DNA of 38,449 nt, taken from an uncultured Pseudomonadota bacterium. Its GTDB lineage: Bacteria > Pseudomonadota > Alphaproteobacteria > Rs-D84. The translations under genes were made by a program, and so were the position numbers. Below the pieces are notes generated by a model. The model worked only from the letters and a program-made list of their open reading frames with translations, made no database searches and had not been told where the DNA came from. The stretch spans positions 1-38,449 of the forward strand of contig CAMVPZ010000001.1 of NCBI GenBank assembly GCA_947169505.1. The letters run 5' to 3'. Numbering within the stretch: position 1 is the first letter of the stretch; the number at the start of each line of letters is the position of its first letter. Positions 24,920 through 32,241 of this stretch are shown here, in pieces.

Positions 24920-26258
24920 TTCTTCCGTTTTCCAAACATTGTTTTATATCTATTCTTGATTCCAATCTTTGCCAAAAAACATACTGACAAATTATATTTT
25001 GTGATAAAGATTTATTGTTATAAACCTCATCTAATCCAGTTATAATGCTTTTACAAGAAACAGTTTTACCATCCATATCTTTTGGATTTTCAATAATTTC
25101 AAAAGAATCATTATTTATCGTATCTATATAAACATCCGGCAATAAAGATGTACCAGACGGTCTGATATCAATCAATAATGCGCCACTTTGTCCATTAAGC
25201 AATCCATAAGACGTTTGATCCCGCAAAGATACATTTGCAGCATAAATATTTTTAACTTCTATACCCATTTTTGTGTTGTACGATAAACTTTTTGAATCAA
25301 CGTAAACATCTTGGCCACGTGAAGCATCAATAAAAGAAGAAATATCCAATCTGTCCGTATAAAAATTAAAATTGTCTGAACGCACAGATCCATGAACATT
25401 CCAATCAGCCGGCCCAACAAAACTGGTTTTACCTTCGGCCATAGAAAAATCGTAAACAGCCGCAGAATTTGATTCAAATCCGCCCGCCACACCATATTTT
25501 GAAATCGTTCGCAAAGACAAATCACTGACATTCAATTCACCACGTGATAAAGACAAAGCCGCACCACCATCAGCACTTTGAAATACCGTTCTGTTTGCAT
25601 ATATGTCCGATATTTTGTTTTTTTCGTTTCGTCCAGATTCTACCCCGTAAAGAACCAAAGTATTAAACTGTGCAGTTTCAAAAATCCCATTTCTGGCAAA
25701 CAATACCCCAATTTTATCTATGGAATTATTATTCATGTCCAGTTCATTCAAAAAACCAATATTTTCATCTGTTTCTTTTTTAGAAACAATATCCGAATAC
25801 ACTGTATCAATTGGGATAATGACTTCTATATCTGTGCCATTAAGGCGCGCATAAAAACCAATCCTGCGTGCCAATTCTGCCATTTGTATTTTTGATAATT
25901 TTCCACCAGACACTTTTATAAAACCGATTATACCATCTGGGTTTTTATCGATAATCAATGATAATTTTTGTTTAAAACTGGTTTCTGGTACATATCCCAA
26001 CGGCAATCCATAACTTTCCAAAAGATCAACAAATTTATTCCCGGATAATTCTTGTTTTCTGTATGGTAAATTTTCTTTTTCTTCACGCAAATATATACGG
26101 GCGGCATTATATGCTGTTTCTATTTGTTCGGTTGCGGTATACATTTGTGCAGCAAAATCACGAGATGACAATTTTCGTGCAAAAAATGGCATAAAAGCAA
26201 ACACCAATGTTAATGCTAACAAAGCCTGCAATAAAAAATTACCACGTTGATTTCGCAA
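24906..26258 (-). CDS. Large PilV-like minor pilin, first of three
   Basis: A 450-aa protein starting with TTG (26256-26258) behind AAGGGGGA. The N-terminus is QRG|NFLLQALLALTLVFAFMPFFA: a class III-like cleavage site, but with Gln instead of Glu at +5. Pilins that lack Glu5, such as GspK, sit at the tip, so this may be the tip subunit. A helical domain (about 38-140) is followed by a strand-rich region with LDMNNNSIDKIGVLFARNG, homologous to motifs in the two downstream genes. Cysteines near the C-terminus (SCKS, IICQ, KQCL, NDCL) could form disulfides. A promoter lies just upstream, divergent from the DUF4167-like gene. Confidence 0.65.
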   Translation of the reverse strand: MRNQRGNFLLQALLALTLVFAFMPFFARKLSSRDFAAQMYTATEQIETAYNAARIYLREEKENLPYRKQELSGNKFVDLLESYGLPLGYVPETSFKQKLSLIIDKNPDGIIGFIKVSGGKLSKIQMAELARRIGFYARLNGTDIEVIIPIDTVYSDIVSKKETDENIGFLNELDMNNNSIDKIGVLFARNGIFETAQFNTLVLYGVESGRNEKNKISDIYANRTVFQSADGGAALSLSRGELNVSDLSLRTISKYGVAGGFESNSAAVYDFSMAEGKTSFVGPADWNVHGSVRSDNFNFYTDRLDISSFIDASRGQDVYVDSKSLSYNTKMGIEVKNIYAANVSLRDQTSYGLLNGQSGALLIDIRPSGTSLLPDVYIDTINNDSFEIIENPKDMDGKTVSCKSIITGLDEVYNNKSLSQNIICQYVFWQRLESRIDIKQCLENGRNDCL

Positions 26259-26279
26259 AAAATCCCCCTTACATTCACC

Positions 26280-26308
26280 AGTTTAGCAATTGAAAAAAAT
26301 TATTGCAA
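26280..26308 (-). promoter_or_regulatory. Promoter of the large-pilin operon
   Basis: On the minus strand TTGCAA (26303-26308), 17 bp, and TAAACT (26280-26285), about 22 bp before the TTG start of the first gene. Each hexamer matches consensus at four of six bases. Confidence 0.45.
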
Positions 26309-26411
26309 TCAGTTTTAAGATGTTGTAGCATGTATTTCGTACAAGAGAAAGATGGTAATACGTTATCATCAAAAAAGAATATTTCCTGAAATACACAACA
26401 AAAGAAAGAAC

Positions 26412-26726
26412 ATGGCTAATAAAAAAAATCAAACACCTGTGGGTCAGATGATTCAACGCTGCCACAAGTGGCGTCAAAAAAGAAAACAATATATCGATTT
26501 GGCACGTCAAACAAATGATGAAATTGAACGTGAACGTTTGTTGCAAACGGCTGAACATTACTGCCGTATCGCGAATGAAGAACAGGGCAAAATTGATTCT
26601 CAACGTGATCCAAAAGATAAATCTGTTGTTCAAGAAGAAATCAATGACACAACTGAAAATTCTGAACAAAATGATTCAGGTGAAGATGAAGAAATTGGTT
26701 TTCCAGAATTCATCACAAACGTTTAA
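26412..26726 (+). CDS. Short DUF4167-like protein
   Basis: A 104-aa charged protein. The helical stretch YIDLARQTNDEIERERLLQTAEHYCRIA (about 30-57) matches the conserved part of DUF4167, an alphaproteobacterial domain usually followed by a long basic tail. Here the tail is short and acidic (DTTENSEQNDSGEDEEIG). DUF4167 has no settled function, though it is often considered RNA-associated because of its basic regions. I start at MANKKNQ (ATG 26412) with AAGAAAG upstream; a longer reading is possible but less likely. It precedes dnaX by 57 bp. Confidence 0.65.
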   Translation: MANKKNQTPVGQMIQRCHKWRQKRKQYIDLARQTNDEIERERLLQTAEHYCRIANEEQGKIDSQRDPKDKSVVQEEINDTTENSEQNDSGEDEEIGFPEFITNV

Positions 26727-26735
26727 TTTTTTTAA

Positions 26736-26763
26736 TTGAAATCGTATATTTATTTGCTATGCT
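26736..26763 (+). promoter_or_regulatory. Putative dnaX promoter
   Basis: TTGAAA (26736-26741), a 16-bp spacer and TATGCT (26758-26763), about 20 bp before the dnaX ATG. The same -10, TATGCT, occurs at parA. Confidence 0.5.
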
Positions 26764-26783
26764 TTTCCTATCAAGGAAGCATT

Positions 26784-28319
26784 ATGGAAAATAACTATAC
26801 AGTTTTAGCACGCAAATACAGAAGTCAAAATTTTGAAACCCTTATTGGGCAAGATGTTTTGGTTAAAACACTTACAACCGCTATTAATACCGGCCGTATT
26901 GCGCATGCGTATATTTTTACTGGAATTCGTGGAACTGGAAAAACCAGTACGGCTCGTATTTTGGCAAAGGCATTAAATTGTTTATCTTCTGATACTGCTA
27001 CATCAAAACCATGTGGGGTTTGTGAAAATTGTCGTGCGATTGCTGCCGGACAACATATTGATGTTATGGAAATCGATGCTGCATCACATACCGGTGTTGA
27101 TAATATGCGTGAAATTTTGGATGCGGCGCTTTATCGTCCAACAAACGCTCGATACAAAGTTTACATTATTGACGAAGTTCACATGTTATCTACCAGCGCA
27201 TTTAATGCGTTATTAAAAACATTGGAAGAACCACCTGCACATGTGATATTTATTTTGGCAACCACCGAAATTCGTAAAGTACCTGTCACTATTTTATCAC
27301 GATGCCAACGTTTTGATTTGGCACGTGTACCGGTTGAAACGTTAAAAAAACATTTTGCATGGGTTGCAGAACAAGAAAAAATTGAATTGACCGATGAAGC
27401 AAACGAATTATTGGCACGTGCTGCCGATGGTTCTGTGCGTGACGGGTTGTCTTTGTTGGATCAAGCGATTGCACAAACCGGCGGGCATGTTGATGAAACC
27501 GCTGTGCTTGATATGTTAAAAAGAACAGATCGGGGAACCGTTGTTAATTTTATGAAAACTGTTTTGTCTGGCGATGTCAGTGTTGCATTGGGTAAATTGG
27601 ATGAAATTTATGCGAATGGCGCTGATTTGACAATGTTATTAAACGATATGATGGAATGGGTTCATTGGGCGACACGTATGTATCCATCTTTGCGCTTACA
27701 AGATGCAGTATCTTCGCCGTATACAGCTGATCAACGTGAAACGATAAAGAAAATAAACGAAACAATTTCTTTGAATACTTTGTCCCGAATATGGCAGGTT
27801 ATGGTTGCTGCGGTACCTGAATTACAGGCTTCCAGTAATCAAAAACAATGTTTTGATATGTTGATTGTGCGGTTAATGCATATTGCAGACATGCCGTCTA
27901 TTCCAGAAATATTAAAACAAAACAAAAATGAAATTATACCGGAAAAAAAAACTGAACAGGTTATAATTGAAAAACCAAAATATAAAACCATAGACAGCGC
28001 AAAAGCATTGGTAGAAGAATTACAAAAATCACGTGAATTATTACTTTCTTCGTATGTCAGTTCTAATTTAGAAATTATTGAATTTGGCAATAATTTTATA
28101 AAATATTTCGATATTCAAGGCGATAAAAATTTCCAACAGAAATTGATATTGTGGTTAAAAGATAACACCGGTCAAGATTGGACAATAGAACGTGTTGCCG
28201 AAGACCCACACCAACAAACAATGTCTGAACATATTAAATCTGAGATAGTTGCAGACCCAATGGTGGCCAGTGCTATGGATTTATTCGAAGACGCAGAAAT
28301 AGTCAGTGTATCAAAATAA
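26784..28319 (+). CDS. dnaX: DNA polymerase III subunit tau/gamma
   Basis: Clamp-loader ATPase. Tau also joins the core polymerase and the helicase. The 511-aa protein has Walker A GIRGTGKTS (about 48-56) and the four-Cys zinc module (LNC...PCGVCENC, about 68-84). Further motifs are Walker B VYIIDEVHML, sensor 1 ATTEIRKVP and SRCQRF. The clamp-loader domain III extends to about 370. The tau-specific tail of about 120 residues is short. The start ATG 26784 has AAGGA. A run of nine A at codons 387-389 lies exactly where a gamma form would end; see the slippage entry. The usual partners ybaB and recR are not adjacent. Confidence 0.96.
   Translation: MENNYTVLARKYRSQNFETLIGQDVLVKTLTTAINTGRIAHAYIFTGIRGTGKTSTARILAKALNCLSSDTATSKPCGVCENCRAIAAGQHIDVMEIDAASHTGVDNMREILDAALYRPTNARYKVYIIDEVHMLSTSAFNALLKTLEEPPAHVIFILATTEIRKVPVTILSRCQRFDLARVPVETLKKHFAWVAEQEKIELTDEANELLARAADGSVRDGLSLLDQAIAQTGGHVDETAVLDMLKRTDRGTVVNFMKTVLSGDVSVALGKLDEIYANGADLTMLLNDMMEWVHWATRMYPSLRLQDAVSSPYTADQRETIKKINETISLNTLSRIWQVMVAAVPELQASSNQKQCFDMLIVRLMHIADMPSIPEILKQNKNEIIPEKKTEQVIIEKPKYKTIDSAKALVEELQKSRELLLSSYVSSNLEIIEFGNNFIKYFDIQGDKNFQQKLILWLKDNTGQDWTIERVAEDPHQQTMSEHIKSEIVADPMVASAMDLFEDAEIVSVSK
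27942..27956 (+). promoter_or_regulatory. Candidate slippage site for the DnaX gamma form
   Basis: GAAAAAAAAACTGA: nine consecutive A (27943-27951) spanning codons GAA AAA AAA ACT. One extra A in the mRNA (or a -1 shift) gives GAA AAA AAA AAC TGA, an immediate stop. One A fewer (or +1) gives a stop four codons later (CTG AAC AGG TTA TAA). Both yield a protein of about 390 aa ending after domain III. Thermus thermophilus makes gamma by transcriptional slippage on a nine-A run, and E. coli uses a -1 ribosomal shift. Confidence 0.65.
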
Positions 28320-28343
28320 CAGAAAACATCCAAGGGGATAAAA

Positions 28344-28799
28344 ATGAGAGAACAATCAGGACGTTCATTAATTGAAATCATCGGTGTTTTGGCAATCGGT
28401 GCAATAATGATATCTGCCACGTACAGCATATATCATTCAACAAACGAAAAACAAAAACGCTTAATCGCCAGTGAAGAATTAAAAGATATTGCACAAAAAA
28501 CAAAAACTCTTTTGGAATATTCCGGATATAAACCTGTGTCTGTGGATTATTTGATTGAAGCGGGCGTGATAAACAACGACCGTGCACCGGCAGGCGGTGA
28601 TGATTGGTCTGTGACCAGTAATTTCGAAGGTACAGAATTTTCTATTAATTTGACGGGGTTATCGTTTGAAGAATGCGCATATTTCACAACAAAAAAATTT
28701 GATTGGGTGACACATATCAGCGTCAATGAATATGAATCAAACGATTCTTCGTTTTGTATGAAATCTGGTGATAACACTTTGTCATTTTTTGCACAATAA
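28344..28799 (+). CDS. Type IVb-like pilin
   Basis: A 151-aa small prepilin. The N-terminus is EQSG|RSLIEIIGVLAIGAIMISATYSIYH: Gly at the cleavage site, Glu at +5 and a hydrophobic helix. The body includes NLTGLSFEECAYFTTKKFDWVTHI and ends with SFCMKSGDNTLSFFAQ. The Cys pair (about 113 and 141) and the last strand resemble type IVb major pilins such as PilS and TcpA. The start ATG 28344 has AAGGGGA. It lies 24 bp after dnaX and 3 bp before the OmpA-like lipoprotein gene, so all three may be co-transcribed. It probably belongs to the same pilus as the three large pilins 2 kb away. Confidence 0.75.
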   Translation: MREQSGRSLIEIIGVLAIGAIMISATYSIYHSTNEKQKRLIASEELKDIAQKTKTLLEYSGYKPVSVDYLIEAGVINNDRAPAGGDDWSVTSNFEGTEFSINLTGLSFEECAYFTTKKFDWVTHISVNEYESNDSSFCMKSGDNTLSFFAQ

Positions 28800-28802
28800 A
28801 AC

Positions 28803-29483
28803 ATGAAAAGAAAAAACATATTTTTTATTATATTCGCAATCCTGTTATCAGGATGTATTCAATACCACAGCCCAGAAAGAAACGATTGGGATAAATATTT
28901 ATATGGTGCTTCTTTTATGGATATGACCGAAAACGCAAAGACCGCTAAATTGCCCGTATACATGGGACATGGTGGAAAAATAATAACCCAAACCGGTGAA
29001 TTATCTGGAAAAATGCAATACGGCGATAAAAATGCGGTTGATAATGCGGTATTAACAAATTATATGTCAAATTTAGAATATGAATTATATGATTCTTTGC
29101 GTAAATCCGGAATATCTGTTCAACGTTTTGGAACCGAAGTTGTCATAATTTTGGTTCGCAGTGCAATTATGAAAAACGACGTTGCAGATATATCGTCGAA
29201 TGGTGCAGACACATTAAAAATCATTTCAAAAATATTAAATAAATATAATGCGACATTCTTGGAAATCGCCGGATACACAGATTCTATGCAAAACAAAAAT
29301 GCTGCGTATGCTCTGTCAATAGATATGGCAAAACGTGTTGGTGTATATTTATCACAACACAATATTTCAACATCACGCATGTTTATTGTTGGGCGGGGCG
29401 CATCACGTCCAATCGCAGGTCAAGACGACATGGGACGTTTAACCAACAGACGTGTTGAAATAAGATTAAGTCCGGCACGATAA
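28803..29483 (+). CDS. OmpA-family lipoprotein
   Basis: A 226-aa outer-membrane lipoprotein with lipobox LSGC (Cys18) and a Sec-type leader. A linker domain of about 85 residues follows, then an OmpA-like peptidoglycan-binding domain (about 105-224). Its motifs are FLEIAGYTDSMQNKNAAYALSIDMAKRVGVYL, GRGASRPIAGQ and the closing TNRRVEIRLSP. Unlike pal it has a long N-terminal part and follows the pilin gene by 3 bp. It may anchor the pilus machinery to the cell wall, which is an inference from location only. Confidence 0.78.
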   Translation: MKRKNIFFIIFAILLSGCIQYHSPERNDWDKYLYGASFMDMTENAKTAKLPVYMGHGGKIITQTGELSGKMQYGDKNAVDNAVLTNYMSNLEYELYDSLRKSGISVQRFGTEVVIILVRSAIMKNDVADISSNGADTLKIISKILNKYNATFLEIAGYTDSMQNKNAAYALSIDMAKRVGVYLSQHNISTSRMFIVGRGASRPIAGQDDMGRLTNRRVEIRLSPAR

Positions 29484-29497
29484 ACATAAAAAATTCT

Positions 29498-29526
29498 TTG
29501 CTTTTTCCAATAATTATTGCTATAAA
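29498..29526 (+). promoter_or_regulatory. Promoter of the Skp-like gene
   Basis: TTGCTT (29498-29503), 17 bp, TATAAA (29521-29526), about 36 bp upstream of the ATG at 29563, with the ribosome site AAAGGAAG between. Confidence 0.6.
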
Positions 29527-29562
29527 AAGTTTAGATATTCATTAACCAAAGGAAGAAAACAA

Positions 29563-30222
29563 ATGAAACAAACACAAGAATTAAATCCAATGTTAAAAAA
29601 ATATTCAAAAATGGGCATTATTGCGGGTGCGGTTGTAATCGTTGCATTACTTGGCATTTGGGCAATTTCTGCCGCTAAACGTGGTGTAGATACTGCAACA
29701 GCATTAAAAGAAGTGACAGAAACCGCTGTGACCGGTGCTGATTTACGTATTGCGATAATCAGCATGGATAAAATCCAAACCGATGCGGCAGTATTGGATG
29801 ATTTACATAAACAACGTGCATCTTTTGAAAGCAAATTAAAATCTAAATTGGAAAAAGAACAAAAGGCTATTGAAAAAGAAAAAGCAGACATTGAAAAATC
29901 TCAAGACATGTTATCCCAAGAAGCATTACAAAGACGTGTCGTTGATTATCAACGTCGTGTAAGCAATTTCCAAAAAGATTTATCTGAAAGCGCCCAGGCA
30001 ATCGAAGTATCATACCAAGAAGCATTGAATACAATTCAAAAGAAACACTTGGATCCAATTATCGAAGGTGTTATTGCCAAGAAAAATTTGGATTTGGTAA
30101 TTGATGGTCGTATGGCACGTGTTGGCAAAACCGTTGACGGTTTAGATATCACAGATGAAGTTGTTAAGGCATTAAATAAAAAAGTATCATCTGTTAAAAT
30201 GGCTACACCAAAAGGTATGTAA
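29563..30222 (+). CDS. OmpH/Skp-family chaperone with N-terminal membrane anchor
   Basis: A 219-aa protein of the Skp family, trimeric jellyfish-like chaperones that hold unfolded outer-membrane proteins in the periplasm. The core is clear: IAIISMDKIQTDAAVLDDLHKQRASFE, a long charged coiled coil (about 85-135) and a closing strand around NLDLVIDGRMARVG. Instead of a short cleavable signal it has a 17-residue leader and a hydrophobic helix (about 18-36), followed by AAKRG. It may stay tethered in the inner membrane, or the signal may still be cut after ISA. It has its own promoter and terminator. lpxD and bamA, common neighbours, are not beside it. Confidence 0.78.
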   Translation: MKQTQELNPMLKKYSKMGIIAGAVVIVALLGIWAISAAKRGVDTATALKEVTETAVTGADLRIAIISMDKIQTDAAVLDDLHKQRASFESKLKSKLEKEQKAIEKEKADIEKSQDMLSQEALQRRVVDYQRRVSNFQKDLSESAQAIEVSYQEALNTIQKKHLDPIIEGVIAKKNLDLVIDGRMARVGKTVDGLDITDEVVKALNKKVSSVKMATPKGM

Positions 30223-30248
30223 AACCATTTCAAAAAACAATAAAAAAT

Positions 30249-30272
30249 ACCGGCAAATGCCGGTGTTTTTTT
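30249..30272. terminator. Bidirectional terminator between skp-like gene and macB
   Basis: A 6-bp stem ACCGGC (30249-30254)/GCCGGT (30259-30264) with loop AAAT, a T run to the right and an A run to the left. It shares its core with the terminators near 4343 and 36489. Confidence 0.9.
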
Positions 30273-30280
30273 GTTAAATT

Positions 30281-31498
30281 TTATTCATATCGCAAACTGT
30301 CGATTGGGTTTAATTTTGCGGCTTTGATTGCCGGCATTACACCAGATGCCAACCCTACAACAATCGCCACAGAAATTGATAATATCACCGGCCAAATTGA
30401 AAACGGAACATTGTAATCCAATATAAACCGACCAACACCTTGGGATAAACCAACACCCAAAATTAATCCAATCATTGAACCAATGAATGATATCATTACT
30501 GATTCCGATAAAAATTGTATTATTATTACACGTTCTTGAGCGCCTATGGCTTTGCGAACACCGATTTCACGTGTGCGTTCCGCAACAGATACTAACATCA
30601 TATTCATAATACCGATTGAACCAACCAATAAAGATACTGCCGCAATCGCTATCAATAACAATTTTAAATAACCGGTTACAGTATCCATTGTTTCCATAAT
30701 TTGTTTCATGTCTGTAATTTGAAAATCGTCTTCATCTCCGTCTTTTAATCTGTGTCTTTGTCGCAAAAGAGATGTTATTTGTTCAATCACTACATTATTA
30801 TTTGCATCTGGAAATATTTTTAATGCTATCATTGTGACGGCATCTGGAAATTTAGAACCCTGTAATCGTTTTTTCAATGTGGTTATCGGTATTATTATCA
30901 TATCGTCTTGGGAGCCAAAGGCTGAATCACCACGCGCTTTCATAACCCCAACAACTACAAAAGGTATATGTTGAATGCGTATAAATTCACCAACTGGATT
31001 ATCGGGTAGTCCCAATTCATACGCTGTATCGGGGCCAATTATGGCATATGCAGACGCATTTTTTACCGCATTCATATCAAATGGCGCACCATATTCCATT
31101 TCTATATCTTGGATTGATAAATAATCTGGATATGCACCCAACACCATAGTCGACCAATTTTTATTTCCATATATAACCTGAGCCGTTCCCATTTGGGCGG
31201 GCGTTATATACATAACATCGCTTAAACGTTTTATTTGGTCTGTATCAGTTATTGTTAATGTTTGACGATTCCCAGTACGAACACCCCGATTACGTGCCGC
31301 CCCAGCACGCACTACAATAGTATTCGTACCAAGTGATGAAAATTGGTCTGTGATAGATTTTTGAACTGTTTCGCCAACTGCCACCATTATAACAACCGCC
31401 ATCACACCGATAATAATTCCCAAAACGGTCAAGAACGAACGTAATTTATTTCCGCTTATCGATATCCAAGATTCTTTTAAAATGTCGTACAGTGTCAT
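30281..31498 (-). CDS. MacB-type ABC transporter permease
   Basis: A 405-aa inner-membrane subunit. One N-terminal transmembrane helix follows the typical SWISISGNKLRSFLTVLGIIIGV stretch. Then come a large periplasmic domain (about 50-280) and three C-terminal helices with RTREIGVRKAIGA (about 312-324), a FtsX/MacB signature. In E. coli MacB the ATPase is fused to this part; here it is a separate gene upstream, overlapping by 4 nt. With the MacA-like and TolC-like genes it forms an efflux or export machine that uses cytoplasmic ATP to drive substrate from the periplasm. The substrate is unknown. Confidence 0.9.
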   Translation of the reverse strand: MTLYDILKESWISISGNKLRSFLTVLGIIIGVMAVVIMVAVGETVQKSITDQFSSLGTNTIVVRAGAARNRGVRTGNRQTLTITDTDQIKRLSDVMYITPAQMGTAQVIYGNKNWSTMVLGAYPDYLSIQDIEMEYGAPFDMNAVKNASAYAIIGPDTAYELGLPDNPVGEFIRIQHIPFVVVGVMKARGDSAFGSQDDMIIIPITTLKKRLQGSKFPDAVTMIALKIFPDANNNVVIEQITSLLRQRHRLKDGDEDDFQITDMKQIMETMDTVTGYLKLLLIAIAAVSLLVGSIGIMNMMLVSVAERTREIGVRKAIGAQERVIIIQFLSESVMISFIGSMIGLILGVGLSQGVGRFILDYNVPFSIWPVILSISVAIVVGLASGVMPAIKAAKLNPIDSLRYE

Positions 31499-32241
31499 TT
31501 TTTATGCCGTTTTTCCGATTTTAATAATGTTGTTTCACTTTTGGGAACTGCGCCATCATATGTAATACGTCCGTCGTAAATATGAATAAGACGTTTTGCG
31601 AATTGTGCTATTTCAAATTCATGTGTAATCATAATTATGGTTATGCCCATATCTTTATTTAATTTTTCAAAAAATTTCAATATCTCGGTCCCCATTTTAG
31701 AATCAAGAGAGCCTGTTGGTTCATCTGCCAAAATTAACTTTGGTTCTCCGGATAAAGCACGTGCAATCGCAACACGCTGTTTCATTCCACCAGATAATTG
31801 TGTTGGGAAATAAGTTTCAAAATTTTCCAATCCTACCAATCTTAACATTTCACGTGCACGGCGGATTCTGTCGTCCATAACAAAACCACGATACATTAAT
31901 GGCAACATTACGTTGTCAAGTATCGTTCGTTTTGGCAAAAGATTAAAGTTTTGAAAAATAAAACCAATATATTCATTTCGCACAACAGCTAATTCATCTG
32001 CCGTCATGGTTGTTATATCTTTGCCATACAATTCATATGTACCAGATGTCGCAGAATCAAGTGCGCCCACAATATTCATACACGTTGATTTACCTGAACC
32101 ACTTGGCCCCATAATTGCTACAAATTCCCCGGGATTAATTGTGAATGTTATATCAAATAAAACCTGTTGAATTCCACCAATGGCAAGTGGAAAACTTTTA
32201 CATATTTTATTCATAACTATTATCGGTATTTCTTTTTTCAT
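31495..32241 (-). CDS. MacB-type ABC transporter ATPase
   Basis: A 248-aa nucleotide-binding subunit of the MacB/LolD group. It has Walker A GPSGSGKST (about 44-52), Q-loop FIFQNFNLLPKRTILDNVMLPL, signature LSGGMKQRVAIARAL (about 148-162), Walker B LILADEPTGSLDS and the switch His in MITHEF. The Met in LSGGMKQR replaces the more usual Gln. I take ATG 32239-32241, which shares one base with the macA stop; a GTG one codon earlier is the alternative. It overlaps the permease by 4 nt. LolD is an alternative reading, but the MacA-like neighbour argues for the efflux role. Confidence 0.92.
   Translation of the reverse strand: MKKEIPIIVMNKICKSFPLAIGGIQQVLFDITFTINPGEFVAIMGPSGSGKSTCMNIVGALDSATSGTYELYGKDITTMTADELAVVRNEYIGFIFQNFNLLPKRTILDNVMLPLMYRGFVMDDRIRRAREMLRLVGLENFETYFPTQLSGGMKQRVAIARALSGEPKLILADEPTGSLDSKMGTEILKFFEKLNKDMGITIIMITHEFEIAQFAKRLIHIYDGRITYDGAVPKSETTLLKSEKRHKK

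Noticed and set aside
22407..26258. Phage tail fibre genes as an alternative for the three large repetitive proteins
   Set aside because: The strand-rich tails do resemble fibres, but all three begin with a prepilin-type signal and hydrophobic helix, and no other phage gene is nearby.
27345..27353. Run of seven A in dnaX as a frameshift site
   Set aside because: It lies inside the ATPase region near residue 190, too early for a useful gamma product; the A9 run at 27943 fits far better.
23303..31856. TTTCACGTG words at 23303, 30565 and 31848 that resemble half of parS
   Set aside because: Each lies inside a gene, lacks the right half (GAAA) and is explained by CGT arginine codons next to common codons.
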